Positions 16,464-24,494 of a stretch of DNA of 64,000 bases are shown here, piece by piece (positions within the stretch are counted from its first letter, which is position 1; every line of letters begins with the position of its first letter). The position numbers were made by a program, and so were the translations under genes. The stretch lies in the NCBI GenBank assembly GCA_039029395.1, contig JBCCGG010000025.1, positions 24,960 to 88,959 on the forward strand, read 5' to 3'. This DNA is from JBCCGG01 sp039029395 (GTDB taxonomy: Bacteria; Pseudomonadota; Alphaproteobacteria; Kiloniellales; JAKSDN01). Below the pieces are notes generated by a model. The model worked only from the letters and a program-made list of their open reading frames with translations, had not been told where the DNA came from and ran no database searches.

Positions 16464-17455
16464 GAGGCCGAAAAGCCGCGGTCCTCCTTGGGGGTACGGC
16501 CGAAATGCTCCCGGTAGGTCTTGGCGAAGTGCGAAGCCGAGACGAAGCCGCAGGCGAGCGCCACCTCCATGGCCGACATGGAGGTCTGCAGCAGAAGGCT
16601 GCGCGCCCGCTCCAGGCGCAGACCCAGATAAAAGCGTGTCGGCGTGCAGCCCAAGTATCGTTGGAACAGTCGCTCCAGCTGACGGGAGGAGACGCCGATC
16701 TTGCGCGCCAGCTCGGCGCGGGGCAGCACCTCCTCGCCGTTTTCTTCCATGAGGCGGATCGCTTCCAAAAGCTTGGGATGGCTGACCCCGAGGCGGCTGC
16801 GCAAGGTCATGCGTTGGTGGTCCCGGCTGTCCCGGATGCGCGTGTGGATGAACTGCTCGGCGACCTGCACGGCCAGATCCCGGCCGTGGGCTTCGGCGAT
16901 CAGGGCGAGCATCATGTCCAGGGCCGCGGTGCCGCCAGAGCAGGTCGCCCGCTCCCGGTCGATCTCGAAGACCTCGCTGGTGACGTCAAGGTCCGGAAAC
17001 TCCTCGCGGAAGCTGTCCAGGTTTTCCCAGTGCACGGTGCAGCGGTAACCCTTGAGCAGGCCGGCACGGGCCAGGACGTAGCTGCCGAGAGTGACCGCGC
17101 CGATCTTGCAACCCTTGCGCGCCAGGCGCCGAAGCCAGGCGAAGACCTTTTCGTCGCGGAAGCTCTCGCCGCCGATACCGGCGACGACGACGAGCTCGTC
17201 GAGCTCGGGATGCTCGTCGATCGCGACGGTCGGCGCTACCTGAACCTGGCTGGAGCTGGTCACCGGCCCGCCTTCGACGCTGATCAGTGTCCAATCGTAA
17301 AGCGGTCGACCGGCCAGGCGATTGGCCGAGCGCAAGGCCTCCAAGGCTGACGCAAAGGACATGAGCGCAAGCTGAGGCACCAGAAAAAAGCCGACCCTGC
17401 GTTGGCCTGCCTGGTCGTCCTGGTCCACGAACTTGGTGTAATTCGGTTCTGTCAT
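16460..17455 (-). CDS. GlxA family transcriptional regulator (DJ-1/PfpI domain plus AraC HTH; GbdR/ArgR/CdhR type)
   Basis: 331 residues. Residues about 20-185 form a glutamine-amidotransferase-like sensor domain with ARAGLLKGYRCTVHWEN; the usual nucleophile region reads VTLGSY, without cysteine, as in other regulators of this class. Residues about 230-325 are an AraC helix-turn-helix with ARKIGVSSRQLERLFQRYLG and VALACGFVSASHFAK. Relatives such as GbdR and CdhR respond to glycine betaine, dimethylglycine or carnitine. It is divergent from an MttB-family methyltransferase gene, which fits a quaternary-amine regulon. Ligand is inferred from family and neighbour only. Confidence 0.85.
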   Translation of the reverse strand: MTEPNYTKFVDQDDQAGQRRVGFFLVPQLALMSFASALEALRSANRLAGRPLYDWTLISVEGGPVTSSSQVQVAPTVAIDEHPELDELVVVAGIGGESFRDEKVFAWLRRLARKGCKIGAVTLGSYVLARAGLLKGYRCTVHWENLDSFREEFPDLDVTSEVFEIDRERATCSGGTAALDMMLALIAEAHGRDLAVQVAEQFIHTRIRDSRDHQRMTLRSRLGVSHPKLLEAIRLMEENGEEVLPRAELARKIGVSSRQLERLFQRYLGCTPTRFYLGLRLERARSLLLQTSMSAMEVALACGFVSASHFAKTYREHFGRTPKEDRGFSAS

Positions 17456-17563
17456 CGGCCCTTGATCAGACGCATTTAGCCAAGACTCGTCGGGTTGTGG
17501 ACATAACTCGAACGGCCCTTATGCCACAGTCCGCGCGCCACGAACACCACGGATGGGCAGGCC

Positions 17564-19117
17564 ATGGCCCAGCAAGCCACGAAAACCCGGAAACGACAGC
17601 GCGGCGCCGCCCGGCGCGAGCGCACGAGCGGACCTCAGCAATTGCCTTGGCGGGCGATCAGCAACCCGTTCCGCCCGGTCGAAATCTTAAGCGCCGACCA
17701 GCTTGAGACGATCCACAGGGCATCGCTCAAGATCCTCGAGCAGATGGGGCTCGAGATCATGAGCCCTGAGGCGCTCGACCTTCTGGAGTCAGCCGGCGCA
17801 AAGGTCGACCGGGACAGCCAGATCGTCCGGATCGGCGCCGAGCTAATAGAGCAGGCCCTGGCGACCGCGCCCAGCCAGGTGACCTTGACCCCGCGCAATC
17901 CGGCCCATGCCGTGACCTTGGGCGGCGACCACGTGGTCTTCGGCCTGGTCGCCGGTCCGCCAAACGTGCACGACATGGAACGGGGCCGGCGCCCGGCAAA
18001 TTTGGACGACTATCGGGACCTGCTGCGCCTGGCCCAAAGCCTCAACATCGTTCACGTGGTCGGCAATCAGCCGGTGCCGCCGATCGAGTTGCCGGCCGAG
18101 ACCCGCCACCTGGATTGCTATCTGGCAAACGTTACCTTCACCGACCGGGTCTACCACTGCACGGCGATCGGCGCCGAACGGGCGCGCGACGGCATCGAGA
18201 TGATGGCCTTGTCGCGCGGGGTCACCCTCGAGCAGATGATCGACGAGCCCGGCGTGCTGACCATCATCAGCGTCAACTCGCCGCGGCGTTTCGACGGCGC
18301 CATGCTCGACGGCCTGATCACCATGGCGCGCCTTGGCCAAGTTGTCGTGGTCACGCCCTTCACATTGATGGGTGCCATGACCCCGGTGACGCTGGCCGCC
18401 GCGCTCGCCCAACAGAACGCCGAGGCCTTGGCCGGCGTCCTGATCACCCAGCTGGCCCGGCCGGGCGCGCCGGTGGTCTACGGCGCCTTTACCTCGAACG
18501 TGGACCTGCGCTCGGGCGCGCCCGCCTTCGGCACGCCGGAGAACGCCCAAGCCACAATGGCGGCCGGCCAACTGGCCCGGCGCTACGGCCTGCCCTACCG
18601 CTCGTCCAACGCCAATGCCAGCAACCTGGTGGACGCCCAAGCGGCCTACGAGTCCGAGATGTCGCTATGGAGCTCCCTTATGGGCGGCGCCAATCTGATC
18701 TACCACGGCGCCGGTTGGCTTGAGGGCGGCTTAACTGCGTCCTTCGAGAAAGTCGTGCTCGATGCCGAGCTGATGCAGATGATGGCCGAGACCATGACCC
18801 CGCTCCAGGTCGACGAGGCCAGCCTGGCGCTCGAGACGATCGGCGAGATCGATCCAGGCGGCCACTTCTTTGGCACCCAGCACACCATCGACCGCTATCA
18901 GAGCGCCTTTTACGAGCCCATGTTGTCGGACTGGCGCAACTACGAAGCCTGGGAAGAAGCCGGCGGCTTAAGCGCGACCCAACGGGCGACCGCGGTCTGG
19001 AAGCAGCTTCTGGCGGACTACCAGGCGCCGGCCCTCGACCCGGCCGTCGCCGAGGCGCTCGAGGCTTTCGTCGCCCGGCGCAAGGAAGAGATCGCCCGCG
19101 ACGGGCTTGAGGCGTGA
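17564..19117 (+). CDS. Trimethylamine methyltransferase (MttB) family protein, non-pyrrolysine type
   Basis: 517 residues with a basic N-terminal extension of about 35 residues, then the MttB TIM-barrel (LKILEQMGLEIMSPEALDLL; VVTPFTLMGAMTPVTLAAAL; LIYHGAGWLEGGL). Family members demethylate trimethylamine, glycine betaine or related quaternary amines onto a cobalamin protein. The frame has no in-frame amber codon, so this is a pyrrolysine-lacking homologue (MtgB-like class). No corrinoid protein or MtgA-like gene adjoins it. The next gene starts within its stop codon. The divergent GbdR-like regulator supports a betaine-type substrate. Confidence 0.85.
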   Translation: MAQQATKTRKRQRGAARRERTSGPQQLPWRAISNPFRPVEILSADQLETIHRASLKILEQMGLEIMSPEALDLLESAGAKVDRDSQIVRIGAELIEQALATAPSQVTLTPRNPAHAVTLGGDHVVFGLVAGPPNVHDMERGRRPANLDDYRDLLRLAQSLNIVHVVGNQPVPPIELPAETRHLDCYLANVTFTDRVYHCTAIGAERARDGIEMMALSRGVTLEQMIDEPGVLTIISVNSPRRFDGAMLDGLITMARLGQVVVVTPFTLMGAMTPVTLAAALAQQNAEALAGVLITQLARPGAPVVYGAFTSNVDLRSGAPAFGTPENAQATMAAGQLARRYGLPYRSSNANASNLVDAQAAYESEMSLWSSLMGGANLIYHGAGWLEGGLTASFEKVVLDAELMQMMAETMTPLQVDEASLALETIGEIDPGGHFFGTQHTIDRYQSAFYEPMLSDWRNYEAWEEAGGLSATQRATAVWKQLLADYQAPALDPAVAEALEAFVARRKEEIARDGLEA

Positions 19118-19506
19118 AAGCGGCAGACATCCTGCGCAAGATCATCGCGGCGCTGACCCTGGTCACGGTACTGCCCCTGTGGCGGGATTTCTCCTTTGAT
19201 CGCGAGGCCGCCTCGGCAAGCGTCTTGCACGCCGTTATCGCGCTCGCTGTGGTGGTCACCCTGCTCTCCGGCACCATTGCGGTGGCAGGCCTGTGGCTGG
19301 GGCGCCACGTGGGATACTATTGCTTTTACCTCTATGGCGTCCTGGCGACACTGCTGCTCGGTGTGTCGCTGATGCCCTTGTTGCCACAACTGATCCCACC
19401 CGAGGCGCGGCTCTACGTGGTGGTGGGGATCAACGTAATCGTCTTGGCCGTCGTCGCGGCGATTCACCTGAAGAGCCGCAATGTCACGGCCGATCCAGCC
19501 CCATGA
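19114..19506 (+). CDS. Small membrane protein of unknown function
   Basis: 130 residues, starting at a GTG that overlaps the methyltransferase stop (GTGA). About four hydrophobic segments are visible (residues near 8-22, 38-62, 66-92 and 101-120), with no soluble domain. I do not recognise the family. Overlapping start and stop suggest it is translated with the MttB-family gene, so a membrane role linked to methylated-amine use is possible but unproven. Its 3' end overlaps the convergent hydrolase gene by about 23 bases. Confidence 0.65.
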   Translation: MKAADILRKIIAALTLVTVLPLWRDFSFDREAASASVLHAVIALAVVVTLLSGTIAVAGLWLGRHVGYYCFYLYGVLATLLLGVSLMPLLPQLIPPEARLYVVVGINVIVLAVVAAIHLKSRNVTADPAP

Positions 19507-20932
19507 ACTCCAGCACCCGCCCTTCGATGTAGCCGTAGAAGGGGTTCCACCGGAGGCGCAGCATGTCAGCGGCGGAGATCTTGAGCACGCCGCGCTCGCC
19601 GCGCAGGGCCAGGATGCCGAGCTCTATGCCCGGGCTGTCGCCGAGCGCGGCCTCGCCGTAGAGCGGATCCTCGGGCGAAAAGGGCAAAGCGACGTGAGAG
19701 AGCGAATAGAGGTCTTCCGGCCAGGAGAGGCCGAGCGGCAAAGTCTCGACTTCGTCCTGGCCTTCCAGCCGCTGGCGAAGAACGACTACTCGCGATGATT
19801 TTGTCTCATTGGTCACGAGCGAAAGGGTGAATGCCAAGTTGGGCCGGTCGAAGAGCGCCTCGAGGGTAGGCCGAGGGTCCGACCTCAGAACCTCGCCGAC
19901 TTCGCTGCGCCGGTTGACGTCGAACAGCACCAGCTCGTGACCGCCCATTGGAAGCTGGCCGAACAGGGCGTCGATCACGGCTTCCGGCAGCACGGTGGCG
20001 TCGACCGCCGATTGAAAGGCCAGGATCGGCGGCAAGTCGTTGAGCTGGCCGGCGGCCGAAAGGCGCCTGAGGTCGCTCTGGATATCTTGCGTGAGGAAGT
20101 ACACCTGGGCTGCCGCGTTGATCGCGAAGGAGCCGTATTTGTAAGGGTCGTACTCAAGCTGAATGCCGTTCCAAGCAAGCTTCTCGAAGCCCAACAGATG
20201 ACCCAGACGCTCCTGCCAGACCGACAGCGCCGCCAGGCCGGTAACCCCGATCGCCGGCGACACCAGCACCAGGCCGTCGAGCTTGGGCAGGTCCGAGCGC
20301 TCCCGCGTGGCGAGCGCGTAGTCGACGCCCAGCGCGCCGCCGATCGAATAGCCGACGATGTAGAGCGGCGCATCGCCGGCCTGTTCGCGCAGATGTTCGG
20401 CGGCCAGCTCGAGCGCGCGCGCCATGTCCTGCCAGCGAACATCGAGCAGGCCCGAGGGCGCGGTGCCGTTGCCTGGCAGCCGCAGGCCGACCACCCAGGC
20501 GCCGGCCTTGTTGAGGGCGAGTGCCATGTGGCGAAGGCTATAGGGCGAATCCGACATGCCGTGGACCAACAGGACGGCTGCTTTGGGCGCCTCCGCCGAC
20601 AGCTCGAAACTGCGGTTCCAGTTGACCGGCCAGACCTCCGGATCGGACAGGCTGCCCCGGTTGTAGCGGTTGATCTTGGTGCGGTCTTCCGGCGCGACGG
20701 CGTCGTAGACCTCGGTTTGAAGCTGCTTGAAGAGGCGTTCTTCCAAAGCGAGATAGTCGGCGAAGGTCGCCACCTCGCTTTCGGTCGTGAACTCTTCGGT
20801 GAGCAGGGGCTCGTGCCAGACTTTAAGGTCGGGGCGGCGCTCCAGATAGGTCACGCCGAGCACAAGCAACGCCAGGAACGCGCCCAGCGTGCCGATGGCG
20901 AGGACCTTCAGGGTACGCGCAAGGAGGGTCAT
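19484..20932 (-). CDS. Membrane-anchored alpha/beta hydrolase
   Basis: 482 residues from ATG 20932; an open extension upstream is out of frame with hisC and is not coding. One N-terminal transmembrane helix (about residues 9-29) anchors a periplasmic hydrolase domain. The oxyanion/turn VLLVHGMSDSPYSLRHMA and nucleophile elbow IVGYSIGGALGVDYA with its serine are clear. The C-terminal half after about residue 330 carries the remaining catalytic residues. The start overlaps the stop of the HisC-like gene (ATGA), so it is the last gene of a leftward operon. Esterase or lipase activity is likely; substrate unknown. Confidence 0.78.
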   Translation of the reverse strand: MTLLARTLKVLAIGTLGAFLALLVLGVTYLERRPDLKVWHEPLLTEEFTTESEVATFADYLALEERLFKQLQTEVYDAVAPEDRTKINRYNRGSLSDPEVWPVNWNRSFELSAEAPKAAVLLVHGMSDSPYSLRHMALALNKAGAWVVGLRLPGNGTAPSGLLDVRWQDMARALELAAEHLREQAGDAPLYIVGYSIGGALGVDYALATRERSDLPKLDGLVLVSPAIGVTGLAALSVWQERLGHLLGFEKLAWNGIQLEYDPYKYGSFAINAAAQVYFLTQDIQSDLRRLSAAGQLNDLPPILAFQSAVDATVLPEAVIDALFGQLPMGGHELVLFDVNRRSEVGEVLRSDPRPTLEALFDRPNLAFTLSLVTNETKSSRVVVLRQRLEGQDEVETLPLGLSWPEDLYSLSHVALPFSPEDPLYGEAALGDSPGIELGILALRGERGVLKISAADMLRLRWNPFYGYIEGRVLEFMGLDRP

Positions 20933-22017
20933 GCCCGCACGAAGCGCTCGAGCGCGGCCAGGGCCAGATCCATCTCCTCCTCTGTGCCGATGGTCACCCT
21001 GAGACAGTCGGCGAGGCCGTAGTCCGCCATGGGGCGCAGAATGATGCCCTGAGTCTTGAAGTAGTCGAACGCGGCGTCGGCGATCTTGTTGTCGCCGCCA
21101 CCGAAGGAGATCAGCACGAAGTTGCCGTGGCTCGGATAGGGCGTCAGGCCGAGCGCGGCAACGCGGGCGGAAAAGGCGTCGCGCCGGCGGGCGTTCTCCG
21201 CCCGGTGGCGTGCCACGTGGTCCTGATCGTCCAACGCGGCCAGGGCAGCGGCTTGGGCCGGCGCCGAGGTGTTCGAAGGATTGCGCACCTTGTGCAGAAT
21301 CTCGGCAACCGCCGGCGGGCAATAGGCCCAGCCGAGCCGCACCGCCGCCAATCCGTAGATCTTCGAGAATGTGCGCAGCATGACCACGTTGTCGCGCGAC
21401 GTCGCCAGCTTGGTGCCCGGGTCATAGCCCAGATCCTCGACGAACTCCGCGTAGGCGGCATCGAGCACCAGCAGAATGTCGGGCCGCAGCGACTGGCGCA
21501 GGCGCTCGACCTCGCTGTTGGGCAGAAGCGCGCCGGTCGGATTGTTGGGGTTGACCAGGAATACCGCCCGGGTCGCCGGGGTGACCCGCTCGAGGATTCC
21601 ATCCACATTGCACAGCAAGTTGCGTTCGGGCGCCGCGACCGCTGTGGCGCCGACCACATTTATCGCGGTGAGAATGAAGAGGTAAGCATACTGGCTGTAA
21701 ATCACCTCGTCGCCGGGCCTGAGGTACGAAAGCGCCAAGAGTTGAATCAGCTCCATGGAGCCGCCGCCGCAGACGATGCGCGCCGGGTCGATTCCCTCCA
21801 AGTCGGCGATCGCGTGCTTCAGGGCGAGAAAGTGTGCGTCGGGATAGAGCCGCAGATCGTTGGCCGCTTCCCGGTAGGCGGCGACCGCGACCGGGCTCGG
21901 CGCCACCGCGCTCTCGTTGGAGGCCAGGTGGATCACCCGCTCGACCCCGGGAATGGTCGAGTCCGCGACCTTATAGGGTGCCATAGCGGCGAGATGAGGG
22001 ATCGCTTGCACGGTCAT
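20929..22017 (-). CDS. HisC-like pyridoxal phosphate-dependent aminotransferase
   Basis: 362 residues starting MTVQAIPHLAAMAPYKVAD. Fold type I aminotransferase: IHLASNESAVAPSP substrate loop, FLVNPNNPTGALLP, LDAAYAEF and the PLP-lysine block RTFSKIYGLAAVRLGW. Histidinol-phosphate aminotransferases transfer an amino group from glutamate to imidazole-acetol phosphate, but members also act on aromatic keto acids. No other his genes are nearby; the upstream gene is a hydroxyacid dehydrogenase, so this may be a catabolic or side-pathway paralogue. Spacing is 5 bases on one side and a 4-base overlap on the other. Confidence 0.82.
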   Translation of the reverse strand: MTVQAIPHLAAMAPYKVADSTIPGVERVIHLASNESAVAPSPVAVAAYREAANDLRLYPDAHFLALKHAIADLEGIDPARIVCGGGSMELIQLLALSYLRPGDEVIYSQYAYLFILTAINVVGATAVAAPERNLLCNVDGILERVTPATRAVFLVNPNNPTGALLPNSEVERLRQSLRPDILLVLDAAYAEFVEDLGYDPGTKLATSRDNVVMLRTFSKIYGLAAVRLGWAYCPPAVAEILHKVRNPSNTSAPAQAAALAALDDQDHVARHRAENARRRDAFSARVAALGLTPYPSHGNFVLISFGGGDNKIADAAFDYFKTQGIILRPMADYGLADCLRVTIGTEEEMDLALAALERFVRA

Positions 22018-22022
22018 CTGAT

Positions 22023-22976
22023 TCAATAGCCTCGCTTGGGGTCGACCACGTTGACGAGCGGCTCGCCAGCCTGCCAGCGCGCCAGGTTGTCGCAAAACAT
22101 TTCAACGGACTTCAACTCCCAGCCGTCGAAGACGGCCGAGCAGTGCGGCGTGACGATAACGTTCTCCATGTCCCAAAGGGGGCAGTCGGCCGGCATGGGC
22201 TCTGGCGCGAAAACATCGAGAACGGCACCGCCCAGATGGCCGGACTGGAGCCCTGCGATCAGCGCCTGTGAATCGACGACGCCGCCGCGCGACACGTCGA
22301 CCACGATGGCGCCCGGGTTGAGCGCGGCGATCGCCTGGTCGCCGATCATGTTGCGGGTCGAGTCCAGAAGCGGCGTGGCGACCACCAGCAGATCGCTTCG
22401 GCCAAGCGCCTCGATCAGCCGATCGGCGGCATAGACCTGCGATACGTGGGGGGTTTCCCGTGGCCGGGAGCGAATGCCGATCACATTGATGCCGTGGGCG
22501 ACCGCAAGCTTGGCGACCGCTTGGCCGGTCTGACCCAAGCCGACGATGCAGAGCGTCTTGCCAGCAACTTGTCCAACCGAATCGAGCGGCCAAAGCCGTT
22601 CGCGCTGCTGGCGCATGAAACGGGGAAAGCCGAGGGTTAGCGCCAGGATGCCGCCGATCACATAGGATGCCATGACCTGGCTGGAGACGCCCGAGCTGTT
22701 GGTCACGGTCAAGCGCTCGGGATCCCAAGGCATGACGTGATCGACACCAACCCCGCCGATGCCGACCCACCTGAGCGCGGCGCAGCTCATGACCGCGTCG
22801 CGCGGATAGGGCTTGTTCTCGAACTTGATGCAATAGAGCGCGTCGGGCTGAAAAGCCTGAAGCGCGCCGTCGAGCCCATCGTAGCTGTCGCAGGTCTGGA
22901 CCTCGGCCTCGGGGAAGCGCGCGCGCAGCACCTCGGCCAAGGGCTCGGGATTGTCGTAGTGCAGCAGCACGCGCAT
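22023..22976 (-). CDS. D-2-hydroxyacid dehydrogenase, NAD-binding
   Basis: 317 residues from ATG 22976, with GAGG a few bases upstream; 14 further residues are open but lack a site. Two-domain formate/glycerate dehydrogenase fold: nucleotide loop CIVGLGQTGQAVAKLA and the catalytic Arg, Glu and His in VDVSRGGVVD, VFAPEPMP and VTPHCSA. It interconverts a 2-keto acid and a D-2-hydroxy acid using NAD(P)H. Paired with an aminotransferase, it could process an amino acid through its keto acid to a hydroxy acid. It is divergent from qhpG, separated by 122 bases. Confidence 0.85.
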   Translation of the reverse strand: MRVLLHYDNPEPLAEVLRARFPEAEVQTCDSYDGLDGALQAFQPDALYCIKFENKPYPRDAVMSCAALRWVGIGGVGVDHVMPWDPERLTVTNSSGVSSQVMASYVIGGILALTLGFPRFMRQQRERLWPLDSVGQVAGKTLCIVGLGQTGQAVAKLAVAHGINVIGIRSRPRETPHVSQVYAADRLIEALGRSDLLVVATPLLDSTRNMIGDQAIAALNPGAIVVDVSRGGVVDSQALIAGLQSGHLGGAVLDVFAPEPMPADCPLWDMENVIVTPHCSAVFDGWELKSVEMFCDNLARWQAGEPLVNVVDPKRGY

Positions 22977-23098
22977 GGCGCCTCGCGAGGAGATCTTTGG
23001 CGGGCGCAAGGTTGACACTATTTTGCCCCTGGCGCCTAGAGGGATTTCGGTGCGTTTGGATGGTTTTCCTTGGCCGCCTTCCCACCCTATCCTGGGCT

Positions 23099-24424
23099 AT
23101 GAGCTTTGACGTCCTGATCATCGGCGGTGGCCCGGCCGGGGTGGCGGCGGCTTTGCGCCTCGCGAAGATGGAGCACGCGGTCGCCGTTGTCGCCAAGCCG
23201 CGCCGGGGCGCTGCCGTCGAAGGCCTGTCCGAGCGCGCATACGAGGTGTTGCGCACATTGGGTTGCGAGCGGGCCGGAGCCAGTTTGGGGCGCGAGGTGG
23301 TCCGACAGTCCCATTGGAACGGGGCCACCAGCGAGCACAACCGCGAAACCCTGGTCGACCGCCGGGCCTTCGATCGAGCGCTGCTCGAGGACGCCGAGGC
23401 GCAAGGCCTTGCGGTCATCTATGCCAAGACGGCCCGGCCTTGCGCGCGGAATGGCGGATGGGAGATCGTCGGCACAAGCGGCGACAATGCACCCTTTGCG
23501 GTCTCGGGAAAACTCCTGATCGAGGCGCGCGGCCGGCGCGCACCCGGCGCAGGACGTCGGGCCCGTCGAGGGCCAGGCACGACGGCCTTGGCCCGCGTCT
23601 ACGGCGGGGTGCCGGCTCAGCCACGCACCGCGATCGCCGCCTTTCGGGACGGCTGGGCCTGGTACGCCAGCCAGGGCGACGGCACTGGTTTGCTCCAGGT
23701 CTTCGTCGACCACGAGCAGGGCCAACTACCGAAGCGCGGCGCCCTCGCGGGCCATTTCGCCGGATTGGCGGGCCAAGTGACCGAGGCCGGGGAATGGCTT
23801 GGTGTGGGCCAAGCCAAGGGCGCGGTCACGGTACGTGCCGCGGGCCCGGTGCATTGGCCTGATCCTGTCGGGCCCAATTCGATCCGTATCGGCGATGCAG
23901 CCGCCGCGGTCGACCCGCTGTCGGGACACGGCATCTTTGAGGCCTTGGGTTCGGCGCTCGCTGGTGCCGTGGTCGTCAACACCCTGCTACGCCGCCCGGA
24001 CCAGCGCGCCCTCGCCGAGGCCTTTTACCAGGAGCGTGTGGCCCAGGGTTTTGAGCGCAATTGCCGCACCGGGCGTGCCTTCTACGCCCTCGAGCAACGT
24101 TGGCCAGAGGCGCCTTTCTGGCGGGCGCGGGCCACTTGGCCGGATCAGGCGCCAGTCCACGCGCCGCCCTTCGAGTCTGCGCCCAGTATCGAGCGGCGAC
24201 CGGTGGTCGAAGACGACCTGGTGGTCGCCCGCCCGGTCGTGGTCACGCCGGACCATCCCCGCGGCGTTTACCAAGTAGCTGACGTGCCATTGGTCGCGCT
24301 GTTGGAGCAAATCGAGTCGGCCACATCCGATGGCTCGTTGGCGGAGCGCCTGAAGGTCACCCGAACCCAGCTCGAGACCGCCCTGGCCTGGCTTCGCTAT
24401 CGGCGCATGATCGGAGCGGGATAG
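23099..24424 (+). CDS. qhpG: FAD-dependent monooxygenase QhpG-like (CTQ biogenesis tryptophan hydroxylation)
   Basis: 441 residues from ATG 23099. The FAD fold opens VLIIGGGPAGVAAALRLAKM (GGGPAG at residues 9-14) and the second flavin motif is NSIRIGDAAAAVDPLSGHGI, as in tryptophan-halogenase-like flavoprotein monooxygenases. A C-terminal 100-residue domain includes a winged-helix-like end. In the characterised system QhpG hydroxylates the gamma-subunit tryptophan that becomes the quinone. It is absent from the operon at 7.5-16.5 kb, so this displaced gene is the natural candidate. It lies 70 bases upstream of the acyl-CoA ligase array, in the same direction. Assignment is by length, fold and need, not by a search. 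Confidence 0.72.
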   Translation: MSFDVLIIGGGPAGVAAALRLAKMEHAVAVVAKPRRGAAVEGLSERAYEVLRTLGCERAGASLGREVVRQSHWNGATSEHNRETLVDRRAFDRALLEDAEAQGLAVIYAKTARPCARNGGWEIVGTSGDNAPFAVSGKLLIEARGRRAPGAGRRARRGPGTTALARVYGGVPAQPRTAIAAFRDGWAWYASQGDGTGLLQVFVDHEQGQLPKRGALAGHFAGLAGQVTEAGEWLGVGQAKGAVTVRAAGPVHWPDPVGPNSIRIGDAAAAVDPLSGHGIFEALGSALAGAVVVNTLLRRPDQRALAEAFYQERVAQGFERNCRTGRAFYALEQRWPEAPFWRARATWPDQAPVHAPPFESAPSIERRPVVEDDLVVARPVVVTPDHPRGVYQVADVPLVALLEQIESATSDGSLAERLKVTRTQLETALAWLRYRRMIGAG

Positions 24425-24494
24425 TTGCGCGTCTGCGCGCTTTCCCGCACCATTGCCGGAACAGGTTAGCAATTGGAAACGGGGGCTAGAAGCA

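Noticed and set aside
17564..19117. Possible pyrrolysine-containing MttB
   Set aside because: The frame runs without an internal amber codon to a TGA stop, so no pyrrolysine readthrough is needed.
19484..21322. 612-codon version of the membrane hydrolase
   Set aside because: The extra 130 residues lie over the HisC-like gene in the wrong frame; the ATG at 20932 gives a proper transmembrane anchor.
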